Positions 18,239-33,208 are shown, counted from the first letter of the stretch. The stretch is DNA of 51,438 nucleotides from Myxococcales bacterium (GCA_947483555.1 CANKMW010000066.1:1-51438), one strand, 5' to 3'. A program made the numbers and translations. The notes: generated by a model not told the origin, from the letters alone.

Positions 18239-19915
18239 TTATAGCGCCGCGCCGGCCCGTTCGGCCAGCGCTGCGGCCACCTTGGCCTCGGCGCTCGGGA
18301 GCACCGCCTCGTCGGGCACCCGGGCCGAGAAGTAGGTCTCCTCCACGAACGCGGTCAGCTCGGTCATCTTGACCGGCGGGGTCGCGGCGCGGACGTGATC
18401 GACGATCTGGCGCGGCGACCAGATGCCCCACAGATCGGGCGACGGCAGCACCGGCAGCGCGGCGCGCCGGTACAGCGTGAAGATCTTCTCGCGCACCGGG
18501 ACCAGATCGACGCGCGCGCCGCGCATCTCGCCGCGGTGGGGAACGGTCAGCGTGAAGTGCTCGGTGACGTGGCCGGGGGCCGCGACCCGGACCGTCCACT
18601 CGCCGGCGGCCAGCGCCTCCACGGCGAAGCGGCCGTCGGCAGCGCTGGTGGTGCGGCGCACCTCGGCCGCCAGGGTCAGCAGGAGCTCGGCGTCGGCCAG
18701 CGACCGGCTCCGCACCGCGTCGCGCACGGTGCCGGCGAAGCCGTGGTCCTGGGCCCGACGCAGGGTCGACACCAGGCTGGCGCGCACCGGCTCGAGGCCA
18801 CCGCGGACCTCGACCTGGGCCGCGCTGGGCGTCACCGGCTCCGGCTTGCGCCACGGCCGGCGGCGGGCGAGCACGAAGCCGATCGCGACCAGGGCGGTGG
18901 CCGCGAAGGCGGCGAGGGTGGCGGCCACCGGCGCCGGGCGGCGGGCGCCGATGGTGACCGGCACCGGCCGCTCCGACCGGCTCGGGCGCCGCCAGCGCTC
19001 GGAGGTCTCGGCGATGGCCTGCAGCGTGTGGGTGCCGGTGCCCAGCAGGTCGGCCGCGGCGTCGATGCGCCAGTGGCCGTCGGCGCCGGTGGTGGTGGCC
19101 CCCAGGCGCCGCGCGCCGGCGAGCAACGCCACCGCCGCCCGGGCCACCGGTGCGCCGTCGTCGTCGACGACCGTGCCGCGAGCGCGGATGGTGCCCTCGA
19201 ACGCGATGGTGTCGTCGCCGAGCGCCAGGTCGATGTGGGTCCCGGTGGTGAGCTCGAACGTGGTCTCGGTCGCGGCCGTGCCGTGGCCCGCGTCGCCGGC
19301 GAAGCGAGCCCGCACGCGCTTGGGGCCGGGCCCGAAGATCTGGGCCCGCTTGACCATGACCGGCGTGCCGGTCGCGGCCTGGACGTCGAGGTGCGGCTCG
19401 GCGGCGTCGGCGGCGCTGAAGCGCAGCGTCACCGGCAGCGCGACCTTGACGGCGTCGGCGCGGGCCTCGGCGGTGACCAGGACCCCGAGCGGCGTGGTCG
19501 ACACCTCGAGGGTGAGGTCGACCGGCGCCTTGGTGGGGTCGACGTCCTGCTGGGCCAGCGTCACCGGATCGAAGCGGTCGTCACCCGCGAACTGGACCTC
19601 GACGTCGATCGGGCCCTCGGCGGGCGCGGCGATCAGGTCGAAGGTGCCGTCCTGGGCGGTGATGAGTCGCTGCGCGGCGCCGTCGACGATGACCGTGATC
19701 TCGAGGCCACCGATGCCCTGCGCGGTGGCGCGGTCGAGCACGGCGCCGGCGACGGCGACGTTGCCATCGGGGCGGCGGCGGACGGCTCGCAGCTCGGCGT
19801 CGGTGCGAGCCCGGATGGAGACCGTCGGCGCCGCGGCGGCGGGCGCGGGCAGCGACAGCGCGCTCGCGGCAGCGATCGCGACCACGATCTGGGCGAGCGG
19901 CGGCCCGCGGAGCAT
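18239..19915 (-). CDS. Membrane-anchored protein with carboxypeptidase-regulatory-like domains
   Basis: About 558 residues. A signal sequence (residues 1-28, SALSLPAPAAAA) leads into periplasmic beta-sandwich domains with the pattern GAVLDRATAQGIGGLEIT...DGTFDL and GTVVDDDGAPVARAAVALL...DGHWRI, typical of carboxypeptidase-regulatory-like or Big-type folds. A membrane helix (AATLAAFAATALVAIGFVL) is followed by a cytoplasmic part with one more such domain and a C-terminal helical region whose LTAFVEETYFSARVPDE resembles the end of DUF4129 proteins. The ATG at 19915 is chosen because the open frame upstream is Arg-rich without signal character. Function unknown; perhaps an envelope sensor or transglutaminase-associated protein. 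ftsY follows 12 nt later. Confidence 0.7.
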   Translation of the reverse strand: MLRGPPLAQIVVAIAAASALSLPAPAAAAPTVSIRARTDAELRAVRRRPDGNVAVAGAVLDRATAQGIGGLEITVIVDGAAQRLITAQDGTFDLIAAPAEGPIDVEVQFAGDDRFDPVTLAQQDVDPTKAPVDLTLEVSTTPLGVLVTAEARADAVKVALPVTLRFSAADAAEPHLDVQAATGTPVMVKRAQIFGPGPKRVRARFAGDAGHGTAATETTFELTTGTHIDLALGDDTIAFEGTIRARGTVVDDDGAPVARAAVALLAGARRLGATTTGADGHWRIDAAADLLGTGTHTLQAIAETSERWRRPSRSERPVPVTIGARRPAPVAATLAAFAATALVAIGFVLARRRPWRKPEPVTPSAAQVEVRGGLEPVRASLVSTLRRAQDHGFAGTVRDAVRSRSLADAELLLTLAAEVRRTTSAADGRFAVEALAAGEWTVRVAAPGHVTEHFTLTVPHRGEMRGARVDLVPVREKIFTLYRRAALPVLPSPDLWGIWSPRQIVDHVRAATPPVKMTELTAFVEETYFSARVPDEAVLPSAEAKVAAALAERAGAAL

Positions 19916-20190
19916 CGCGACGTGAATAGCACGGCGCTCGGGCCGGCGCCGACGGGTCGTGGCGCGCGCGACGCCACGTGATGTCGTCCGCCGCCGCCGT
20001 CGTTGCCAAGGCACGGGAATCGCTCACGCGTGGCGCCCGCAGGCTGGCCCAGCGAGGATCCGCGGCGACCGTCACGTCGCGCCCAGCGTACCCCATGCCC
20101 ATCCGGCGTGTGGTGCGCCGATCCTCGCCAAACCAGTGGCACTCCGGATCGGCGGAGTGTCAGAGGGGCAGTGGAACCTCGGCCGCCTAC

Positions 20191-24357
<4,167 letters not shown>

Positions 24358-24431
24358 CCGGCCGGGCCTGACCCGACCCGCCGGCGCCGCACCGCTGGTG
24401 TCTCGACCCCAGGCGACGGCGGGGTGCTACG

Positions 24432-24962
24432 GTGGCCGTCGTGCGATTCGTGCTCCACCCCTCGGGCTCACTGCGCGGCATCAAGATCGACTGGGAGGCG
24501 CCGGTCGAGGTGAGCCCGGCCATGCGGCAGGCGATGGCGCCGGCCGAGCTGGACGACATGAAGGCCGGCGTCCTGCTGCGTGGCTACGCGGTCGGCAAGG
24601 TGACCTACGCCCGGGGCGCGGTGGCGTTCCGCGTCGCCGTGGGCCACGAGGTCTTCCTGCAGCTTCCGACCGAGGACGCGCCGGCGGTCACCGCCGCGCC
24701 GGTCGAACCACAGGTCACGTGGACCGTCGAGAGCGAGGCGGCCGGCGACCGCCATCGGATCGTCGTCGACAAGAAGCATGACGGCGAGCGCGCCGACGTG
24801 ATCGTCGCCGGCCTGATCCCGAACCTGTCGCGCGCCGTGGCGCAGCGCCTGATCGACGGCGGTCACGTCACCCTCGCCGGCCAGCCGGTCAAGAAGTCCA
24901 ACCAGCGCCTGCGCGCCGGCGACGTGCTCGAGGCCCTGGTCGCTCGCCCCTACGACGCCTGA
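24432..24962 (+). CDS. S4-domain RNA-binding protein
   Basis: A 176-residue protein. Residues 1-85 are an unrecognised domain with no catalytic motif. Residues 105-170 form an S4 RNA-binding domain of the type that precedes RluD-like pseudouridine synthases: VVDKKHDGERADVIVAGL, LSRAVAQRLIDGGHVTLAG, PVKKSNQRLRAGDVLE. The pseudouridine synthase catalytic domain is missing, so this is a stand-alone S4 protein. Start choice is between GTG at 24432 and GTG at 24441; neither has a strong ribosome site. It follows smc by 74 nt in the same direction. Likely binds structured RNA, perhaps rRNA; function unknown. Confidence 0.75.
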   Translation: MAVVRFVLHPSGSLRGIKIDWEAPVEVSPAMRQAMAPAELDDMKAGVLLRGYAVGKVTYARGAVAFRVAVGHEVFLQLPTEDAPAVTAAPVEPQVTWTVESEAAGDRHRIVVDKKHDGERADVIVAGLIPNLSRAVAQRLIDGGHVTLAGQPVKKSNQRLRAGDVLEALVARPYDA

Positions 24963-25011
24963 TCCTCTGGGACGGCGATCGCCGCAGCGCGGATCGCATA
25001 CCCTCATCGCG

Positions 25012-25872
25012 ATGGCGACCTGGACCATGCGTGCCGCCGGCTTGCGCCACTCGTGGCCCGAAGGGCCCGGCACGTATACCGAGGACGATTTCCGGTGCGA
25101 GCCCGACGCGGTGGTGATCGGCCACGGCTGCGGCGCCATCGGCGGGCAGGGTCGCCCGGCTGGCAAGCTCGCGGTGTGGAGCGTGATCGCCGAGCTCGAG
25201 CGCGAAGGCGCTCGCGAGGCGAGGTTGCGCGCCGGCCTGGTTCGCGCTGACGAGGCAGTGGCGCGGCTGTCCTGGGGCTGGGAAGGCCTGATCACGCCGT
25301 TCGCGACCGCAGCCGCCCTGTGCCGGGACGGCGACGGGTTGCTCACCGCCCACGTGGGCGATTGCCGGATCTCGCGCTGTCGCGTCGACCGCCTGGAACC
25401 AGTCACGATCGATCACACGCTCGCCGTGGAGCATCCCGAGCTGACGGCATACCCGCACATGGTGACTCGTGTCCTCGGTCGATCCGGCGCGGCCGAGGTA
25501 GCACGGCTCGCTGTTCGAGGCGACGATCGCTTCGCGCTCGCGACGCCATCGGTGCACCGCGCCCTCGCCGACGACGAGCTCGCTGTCCTGATCGGTGGCG
25601 CCGACGATCTCGACGCCGCGTGTGCCCGCGTGATCGGCGCCGTCGAGGCGCGGGTCGCGTACGGGAGCGCGATGATCTGTGTGGTCCAGCTCGGGTCGGC
25701 AACTGCGACGAGCAGTGGCAGCTCGCGCCGGCCGGCGTCGTCGTGGCTGTTCGCGCCGGGCAGGGCGCTGCCACCTGCGGCCCCGCGGTGGGCGCCAGGC
25801 GGCGAAGGCCGCGGTCCCGACTCGCGGTGGTTCGCCGAGGTCTACGGCATCGTCATGGGCGAGGACGACTGA
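25012..25872 (+). CDS. Degenerate PP2C-like protein (probable pseudophosphatase)
   Basis: A 286-residue protein with the outline of a PPM/PP2C Ser/Thr phosphatase but without the full active site. Recognisable blocks are YTEDDF (22-27), AHVGDCRI (113-120, matching the family GDSR), TIDHTL (132-137), MVTRVLG (150-156) and GSAMICVV near 219-226. At the first metal site the usual ADG is IGHG (36-39), at the usual SDGL the protein has TPSV (178-181), and the usual DN before the last strand appears as YG. Three of the acidic metal ligands are therefore replaced. A disordered Ser/Pro/Gly tail follows from about 230. It converges on the DUF58 gene. Binding of a phosphoprotein or regulatory role is inferred. 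Confidence 0.72.
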   Translation: MATWTMRAAGLRHSWPEGPGTYTEDDFRCEPDAVVIGHGCGAIGGQGRPAGKLAVWSVIAELEREGAREARLRAGLVRADEAVARLSWGWEGLITPFATAAALCRDGDGLLTAHVGDCRISRCRVDRLEPVTIDHTLAVEHPELTAYPHMVTRVLGRSGAAEVARLAVRGDDRFALATPSVHRALADDELAVLIGGADDLDAACARVIGAVEARVAYGSAMICVVQLGSATATSSGSSRRPASSWLFAPGRALPPAAPRWAPGGEGRGPDSRWFAEVYGIVMGEDD

Positions 25873-25929
25873 CCGGCATGAGGTGCCCGACCCGATCGGT
25901 GGACTTGTACCGCTGCCGCCGCCGAGCCC

Positions 25930-27612
25930 TCACGCCGCGCGGCGGCGGCGGCCGAGCAACATCGCCGGCGTGTCGGCGGGGCCGGCGGCCAGCACCCGCA
26001 CACCGCAGCGGGCCAGCAGCGCGCGGGCGTCGGTGAACTCGCGGCGGTGCTCGCGGGTCAGGATCGACGCCACCAGCTTGCCGACCTCGGACGACGCCGA
26101 GGTCGAGAACGCCGGCATCTGCGGCACCAGCGCCACCACCGAACCGGCGTGGCGGCGGGCTCGGGCCAGCGCGCGCCGCACCTTGACCTCGTCCTCGACC
26201 ACGCCGGTCAGGTCCGACAGGATCACGACCTGATCGGGGCGACCGTCGGCGACCGCCCGCTCGACCGCGGCGGCGAACCCGGTGGCGCGGCGGCCGTGCT
26301 CGCAGTCGCCGCGGTAGGGCAGCTCGATGCCACGCAGGCGGCAGAACAGCCGCAGCGGCGCCAGCTGCGGATCGGCGCCGGCGGCCAGGTGCACGCGCGA
26401 CCACCACCACGGCGGGGCCAGGGTCTTGCCGCCGCCCATGGCCTCGAGCAGCTTGGCCACCATCCGCGTCATGGCGCCGAGGTCGTAGAGCACGCCGTCG
26501 GGTCCGGCCTGGATCTGGTTCCAGCGTGGATCGTCGATCGACGGCGGGACCCGGATGCGGACGTCGATCGCCTCCTGGTGGGCGAGGTACGAGGCCACGG
26601 TCGCGACCAGCTCGCCGGGGGTCAGATCGGTGAGATCCTCGTCGACGACGGTGTGGGCGTCGAGCAGGCGGTCGACCAGCTGCAGCCAGTGATGGTGGCC
26701 GTTGCCGGGCCGGAGCTCGAGCACCGGCCGGGTGTCGAAGGTCACCAGCCCGACCCGATCGCCGGCGGCGATCGCCGCCCGGGCCGCCGCCGCCGCGGTG
26801 TCGGTGGCCCAGTCGAGCGGCGTGCGCCCGGTCGCGCCGGCGCGCATGGTGGCCCCGATGTCGCAGACCAGGACGTGGGTGGCGACCAGCTCGTTCTCGA
26901 GGTCGCGGGTCATGAGCTTGCCCTTGCGGGCGGTGGCCTTCCACGCGATGTACTTGAACGGATCGCCGTGGGCGTGCTCGCGCAGCTCGCGCAGCTCGCC
27001 CGACAGCCCGCGCCGTCGCACCTGGTGCTGGCCGACGCGCTCGCTCTGCACGCCGGCGGCCAGCTTGATCACCGGGCTGACCGCGGCGCGCGGGCGCGGG
27101 AACACCTTCACCGCGATCGGATTCGGGAAGTAGGCGTGGACCTCGAACAGGTTGAGCAGGTCACCGAGCACGAGGACGGCTCCGTGCAGGACCTGATAGC
27201 CAGCGACGGCGGGCCGGACGTCGGTGGTGTGCTCGACCTGGCGGCCGGCGCCGACGGTGGCCGGCACGCACGGCGCGACGTCGAGCCCGCGGCCGGACAG
27301 CACCTTGGTCGACAGCACTCGCAGCGTCCGGCTGCCGTGGTTGCGATACGCGATGTGGAGCTGGAACGGCCGCTCGGGCGCCAGCGCGCCACCGGGCTGA
27401 TCGCCAGGCGGCACCCACCAGGACAGCTCGATCTTCTTGCGGCGCAGCAGCACCGCGGTCGGGAAGAAGCCCAGGTACGCCGCCAGCAACGCGACCAGCA
27501 CCCCGCCGCCCATGCCGACCAGCGGCGGCGCACCGCGAAACGCGCCGACGATCACCATCAGCGCCGCGGTGGCGAGGACCAGCTTGCCGCGAGTGGCGAG
27601 GCTCGGGATCAT
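25930..27612 (-). CDS. DUF58 domain protein with von Willebrand A-like domain
   Basis: A 560-residue protein. Two membrane helices near the N-terminus (LATAALMVIVGAF, GGGVLVALLAAYLGFF) are followed by a beta domain at about 60-190 and the DUF58 signature at about 195-240 (LREHAHGDPFKYIAWKATARKGKLMTR; split here as LREHAHGDPFKYIAWK and ATARKGKLMTR). The vWA-like region starts with LVCDIGATMRAG, where the usual MIDAS DxSxS reads DIGAT. DUF58 proteins occur with MoxR ATPases, which may act on the vWA domain as a chaperone. It is the last gene of a seven-gene minus-strand operon, 7 nt behind moxR. Role in envelope function is inferred from the family. Confidence 0.85.
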   Translation of the reverse strand: MIPSLATRGKLVLATAALMVIVGAFRGAPPLVGMGGGVLVALLAAYLGFFPTAVLLRRKKIELSWWVPPGDQPGGALAPERPFQLHIAYRNHGSRTLRVLSTKVLSGRGLDVAPCVPATVGAGRQVEHTTDVRPAVAGYQVLHGAVLVLGDLLNLFEVHAYFPNPIAVKVFPRPRAAVSPVIKLAAGVQSERVGQHQVRRRGLSGELRELREHAHGDPFKYIAWKATARKGKLMTRDLENELVATHVLVCDIGATMRAGATGRTPLDWATDTAAAAARAAIAAGDRVGLVTFDTRPVLELRPGNGHHHWLQLVDRLLDAHTVVDEDLTDLTPGELVATVASYLAHQEAIDVRIRVPPSIDDPRWNQIQAGPDGVLYDLGAMTRMVAKLLEAMGGGKTLAPPWWWSRVHLAAGADPQLAPLRLFCRLRGIELPYRGDCEHGRRATGFAAAVERAVADGRPDQVVILSDLTGVVEDEVKVRRALARARRHAGSVVALVPQMPAFSTSASSEVGKLVASILTREHRREFTDARALLARCGVRVLAAGPADTPAMLLGRRRRAA

Positions 27613-27619
27613 GGGCTGG

Positions 27620-28588
<969 letters not shown>

Positions 28589-28631
28589 GCAGTCCTCTGG
28601 GTTCTCGTGCTGGAAGCGGCGGGTCGGCTTG

Positions 28632-29938
<1,307 letters not shown>

Positions 29939-29942
<4 letters not shown>

Positions 29943-30301
29943 CGCATCTCCAGGCGCAGCGCCGCGGCCGCCTCGCCGATCGCGACCATCGCGGTGGCCA
30001 GGCAGGTCGGACGTTCGACGGCGATGATGGCGAAGTAGCCGTCGAGCACGGTGTGGACGACGACGTCGAGGTCGCTGTTCTCGACCACGAAGTACTCGGC
30101 GCCGCCGAAGTGCTTGGTGTTGAGCGCCGCTTCGAGGCTGGCCAGGACGACGCCGAAGTGAGCGGTCAGGATCGCCCAGTCGGTGGGGTCATGGAGCGCG
30201 ATGAAGTCGACCATCTCGCCGTCGGCGGCCGCGAACGCGCCGCCGACCGCGCCCGGCGTGCGATCGACCGCGGTGCGCAGGATGCGCGCGAACGGCGTCA
30301 T
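29939..30301 (-). CDS. Roadblock/LC7-like small protein
   Basis: A 120-residue protein that looks like a single roadblock/LC7 domain: an amphipathic first helix (FARILRTAVDRTPGAVGGAF), a strand turning on DGEMVDFI, a second long helix (WAILTAHFGVVLASLEAAL), then FVVENSDLDVVVHTVLDGYFAIIAVE and a final helix. Roadblock proteins often control small GTPases (MglB acts on MglA) or signalling kinases, but no MglA-type GTPase gene is in the window. It is embedded between the parvulin-like lipoprotein gene and the DUF4350 gene with 4-nt overlaps on both sides, so its product is tied to this operon. The ATG at 30301 was chosen over much longer open-frame extensions because of the overlap. Confidence 0.78.
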
Positions 30302-31308
30302 GGCCGCGCCTGGTCGCCCGGGCCGGGGACCGGTTTGCCGTCGTCGTCGTCGTCGTCGTCGCCGCCCAGCGCGGCGCGCAGGGTCGGTTCGTCGGCGAGC
30401 GGCCGGGCGCCGTGACCGTGGCCCAGTTGCGTCGTCCATTGCTGGAACCAGCGCACCCGCAAAGCTGGAAACAGCTCGGCGAGGACCTGGTCGCGGCTGC
30501 GGTCGAGCGCATCGAGCCGGCTGGTGTACAGGATCAGGTCCCAGCCATAGGGGCCGCGCACCGGTGGCGACACCCGTCCGATCGACGCCAGCGCGAACAG
30601 CGGCTCGTGATAGTAGGCCTGCAGGCGCGAGCCGGCTCCAGCGGTCGCCGGATCGGGGTCGCCGGTCGTGACCTTCTGGTCGGGGCCGGCGGCGGCGCGC
30701 AGGGCGGCTTCGACATCGGTCGGAAACAGGTCGCCACGATCGCCGAGGGTGGCGTACGCGGCTTGCGCCACCGCGGCCGCGGCGAGGTCGGCCGCCGTGC
30801 CCTCGGCGCCCTCGATCTCGACCCGCGCGAAGAAGCTGCCGCGGTACTCGGGGCGGTGCATTCGCCACTCGTTCTTGCGGAAGAAGCTCTCGACCAGCGC
30901 GGGCGGCAGGTCGGCGGCGGTCTTCACCTTGCGGGTCACCTCGCGCTCGACGAGGACCGCGGCCAGGGCGCGCTTCACCTCGTCGCCGACATCCGGATCG
31001 CGGTGCAAGCCGCGCCGCTCGGCCTCCTGCGCCGCCAGCTCGAGCGCGATGCACTCGTCGAGCGCGGCGTGGGGCGTGACGGCGCCGGCGCGGACCTGCG
31101 CGGCGCGGACCTGCGCGGCGCGGACCTGCGCGGCGACGCAGCTCCCCCACACCGGGCGGCCATCGACCTCGGCCACGACCACGTCGTCGGGGCCGGCCGC
31201 GGTGGCCTCGAGCGCCGGCAGCACGCGGGTGCTGGTCGCCGGCCGTGGTGGCGCCTGGTCGCCGCAGGCGGCGATCACGATCGATCCAGCGATCAGCACC
31301 CGGCGCAT
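30298..31308 (-). CDS. Parvulin-like (SurA/PpiC-type) lipoprotein
   Basis: A 336-residue predicted lipoprotein with lipobox IVIAAC (Cys15). The start of the mature chain has VVVAEVDGRPVW, the usual N-terminal strand of SurA/PpiC chaperones, followed by helices (AALDECIALELAAQEAERRG) and a region with FFRKNEWRMHRPEYRGSFFARV, a possible parvulin-like domain with GPYGWDLILYTSRLDA near the C-terminus. Family members help fold outer-membrane or periplasmic proteins; isomerase activity is not certain from the motifs. A 15-bp repeat (three copies, 31087-31131) encodes AAQVR three times near residue 60. The C-terminus has a run of Asp. The stop overlaps the roadblock start; the 62-residue membrane protein lies immediately upstream. 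Confidence 0.76.
   Translation of the reverse strand: MRRVLIAGSIVIAACGDQAPPRPATSTRVLPALEATAAGPDDVVVAEVDGRPVWGSCVAAQVRAAQVRAAQVRAGAVTPHAALDECIALELAAQEAERRGLHRDPDVGDEVKRALAAVLVEREVTRKVKTAADLPPALVESFFRKNEWRMHRPEYRGSFFARVEIEGAEGTAADLAAAAVAQAAYATLGDRGDLFPTDVEAALRAAAGPDQKVTTGDPDPATAGAGSRLQAYYHEPLFALASIGRVSPPVRGPYGWDLILYTSRLDALDRSRDQVLAELFPALRVRWFQQWTTQLGHGHGARPLADEPTLRAALGGDDDDDDDGKPVPGPGDQARP
31087..31131 (-). repeat. 15-bp tandem repeat, three copies
   Basis: Three perfect copies of GGCGCGGACCTGCGC on the plus strand encode three AAQVR units in the parvulin-like lipoprotein. The reading frame is preserved because the unit length is a multiple of three. Confidence 0.9.
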
Positions 31309-31309
31309 G

Positions 31310-31498
31310 TCAGTCGCGCTGCACCAGGGCCAGCCGCGCCATCTCCTTGCCGACCGTGATCACCGAGACGCCGATGATCATCACCACCAGCGCGGCGATG
31401 TAGTCGCGCCGGGCGAGGTAGTCGATCGACTCCTTGAAGAAGAACATGCTGCCGCCGATCAGCAGCAGCGCGAGGATCTCGAAGAAGTAGCGACGCAT
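31310..31498 (-). CDS. 62-residue membrane protein
   Basis: A small protein with two membrane helices, FFEILALLLIGGSMFFF near the start and YIAALVVMIIGVSVITVG in the second half, joined by a short polar loop ESIDYLARRD. The charged ends (MRRY and KEMARLALVQRD) suggest both termini on the cytoplasmic side. It starts with ATG at 31498, 11 nt behind the larger membrane protein gene, and its stop lies 1 nt before the lipoprotein start, so it is a genuine operon member. No family was recognised; a small assembly factor for the operon complex is possible. Confidence 0.72.
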   Translation of the reverse strand: MRRYFFEILALLLIGGSMFFFKESIDYLARRDYIAALVVMIIGVSVITVGKEMARLALVQRD

Positions 31499-31509
31499 GC
31501 GGATGTTCT

Positions 31510-32322
31510 CTACAGGTGGCGGAGGTAGACCAGGAGGGCCATGAAGCCGAGCGCGCCCGCCACCGCGACGTGGAACCGCAGGCGGGGTCGGCCCTTGGTG
31601 GCGTCGGCGCGGGCGATCGCGATGTGGGTGACCAGATCGCGGTCGCCGGTGCGATGGGGGCGCAGGGCGCCGAGAAAGACATGGAGATAGAGCACCAGCC
31701 ACAGCGCCAGCACGGCGACGTTGAGCAGCGTCGACATGCCGCTGACCCGGTCGGGGTACATCTGGGCCAGGAACTTGCCGATCGCGGGATCGAAGTTGAC
31801 CCAGTAGAGGCCCATCACCGGGCACACGATGGCGAGCGCGGTCAGCTGCCAGTAGACCCGCTCGCGACGCCGCCACCGTGACGGTCGCACGCTGGCGGCC
31901 GACGCCAGCGGCCGCGTGCTCAGCGGCGCTGCCGGCTCGTGGAACGCCATGAAGAACGATCCGGACAGCAGATAGGCGACGATCCCGACCCCGACCACGC
32001 CGAATCGCACCGGGCCGTACAGGTGGGCCGACGCGATCTCGGGCGTCACCGAGATCGGGATCAGCAGCGTCGACGGGAACGCGCCCAGCAGCATCAGCTC
32101 GCTGCGCCTCCAGATGCCGAGCAGCAACGGCGCCAGCGGGGCGACCGCCAGCGCCACCGCCAGCGGGGAGCGCAGGGCGCTGACGTGGATCGCCGGCACC
32201 AGGACCAGCGACAGCCACACGTTCAGTCCGAGCGCGAGCGCGACCGCATCGGCGAACGTGCGCCAGCGGCGCGCGCCGCCGACGGGCTCCTGGGCAGTGG
32301 CCACACCCGGCACGGCCGACAT
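31510..32322 (-). CDS. Multi-pass integral membrane protein of unknown family
   Basis: A 270-residue protein with about seven predicted membrane helices, for example TFADAVALALGLNVWLSLVL, LAVALAVAPLAPLLLGIW, GVVGVGIVAYLLSGSFFMAF, WQLTALAIVCPVMGLYWVNF, STLLNVAVLALWLVLYLHVF and FHVAVAGALGFMALLVYL. It has an Arg-rich cytoplasmic loop between the third and fourth helix (SVRPSRWRRRERV). It is the first gene of the MoxR operon; the ATG at 32322 fits a 78-bp divergent spacer to cmk. No enzyme or transporter motif is visible. Possible membrane scaffold for the operon complex. Confidence 0.78.
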   Translation of the reverse strand: MSAVPGVATAQEPVGGARRWRTFADAVALALGLNVWLSLVLVPAIHVSALRSPLAVALAVAPLAPLLLGIWRRSELMLLGAFPSTLLIPISVTPEIASAHLYGPVRFGVVGVGIVAYLLSGSFFMAFHEPAAPLSTRPLASAASVRPSRWRRRERVYWQLTALAIVCPVMGLYWVNFDPAIGKFLAQMYPDRVSGMSTLLNVAVLALWLVLYLHVFLGALRPHRTGDRDLVTHIAIARADATKGRPRLRFHVAVAGALGFMALLVYLRHL

Positions 32323-32400
32323 CCTAGCAGCACGTCCGGGCTGGTGCCGGCGCGGGCGAGCGAGGGATGGGGTCGACAGCGGCGAATCCCTGGGGGTAGT

Positions 32401-33084
32401 GTGCCGGCCGTGTCCGCCGCCCTTGTCGTGACGATCGATGGTCCCGCCGGCGCCGGCAAGTCCACCGTGGCCCGCCGGCTGGCCCGCCGGCTCGGCTATC
32501 GCCTGCTCGATACCGGGGCCATCTACCGCGCCGTGGCGCTGGGTGCGCTCCGCGGCGGCGTGGCCATGGATGACGAACCGGCGCTGGCGGCGCTGGCGCG
32601 CGCGCTCGACATCGACTTCGCGTTCGAGGGCGACGTCAACCGGGTGCTGCTGGGCGGCGAGGACGTGACCGCCGCGATCCGGACTCCGGATGCGTCGCAG
32701 GCGGCGTCGAAGGTGTCGGCGTGGCCGGCGGTGCGCGCCGCGCTGCTCGAGTTGCAGCGCCGGCTGGGCGGGCGCGGCGGTGTGGTGGTGGAGGGTCGAG
32801 ACACCGGGACCGTCGTCTTTCCGGATGCGGGAGCGAAGTTCTTCCTCACCGCCTCCGGCGAGGTGCGGGCCCAGCGGCGGCTGGAAGAGCTGGCCGCGGC
32901 CGGCAAGTCGGTCGGCTTCGACGACACCCTGGCCGAGATCCACGAGCGAGATTCAAGGGATGCGAGCCGGGACGTGGCCCCGATGCGGGCCGCGGACGAC
33001 GCCGTCCTGGTCGACTCGTCGCAGATGACGCTGGATCAGGTGATCGACGCGATCGAGAATGAGGTGAGGGCGCGGGCAGGGTGA
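32401..33084 (+). CDS. cmk: Cytidylate kinase
   Basis: A 227-residue CMP/dCMP kinase. P-loop DGPAGAGKST is at 13-22, LDTGAIYRAVALGAL at 36-50, and the CMP-specific segment GRGGVVVEGRDTGTVVFPDA in the middle, with later AAAGKSVGFDD replacing the lid region. The product phosphorylates CMP for nucleic-acid synthesis. Start is GTG at 32401 with a G-rich ribosome site 5-9 nt upstream; a second GTG at 32410 is possible. rpsA follows at 137 nt, the classical cmk-rpsA arrangement. It is divergent from the MoxR operon. Confidence 0.95.
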   Translation: MPAVSAALVVTIDGPAGAGKSTVARRLARRLGYRLLDTGAIYRAVALGALRGGVAMDDEPALAALARALDIDFAFEGDVNRVLLGGEDVTAAIRTPDASQAASKVSAWPAVRAALLELQRRLGGRGGVVVEGRDTGTVVFPDAGAKFFLTASGEVRAQRRLEELAAAGKSVGFDDTLAEIHERDSRDASRDVAPMRAADDAVLVDSSQMTLDQVIDAIENEVRARAG

Positions 33085-33126
33085 GGACACCGCGACCAAG
33101 CCCCGAAAGCGTACGCGGGTTTGCGA

Positions 33127-33155
33127 TTGACAAAGCCTGGGCCGTCCAGTACCTC
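33127..33155 (+). promoter_or_regulatory. Candidate promoter of rpsA
   Basis: A perfect TTGACA at 33127-33132 is followed after 17 nt by TACCTC at 33150-33155, a poor -10 box with only two matching bases. The leader up to the rpsA start would be about 58 nt. The -35 box is the best consensus hit in the window. Confidence 0.42.
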
Positions 33156-33208
33156 TCTCCGCCTGCGTCAGCCGGCCCCTCAAGAAGGGCGGGACGCAAA
33201 TCCAAGTT

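Noticed and set aside
19916..20190. Promoter for smc in the 275-bp divergent spacer
   Set aside because: No -35/-10 pair with acceptable spacing could be recognised by eye; the region holds no other gene either.
32322..32943. Upstream extension of the multi-pass membrane protein
   Set aside because: The extension overlaps cmk antisense and has no signal or membrane character; the ATG at 32322 leaves a normal divergent promoter region.
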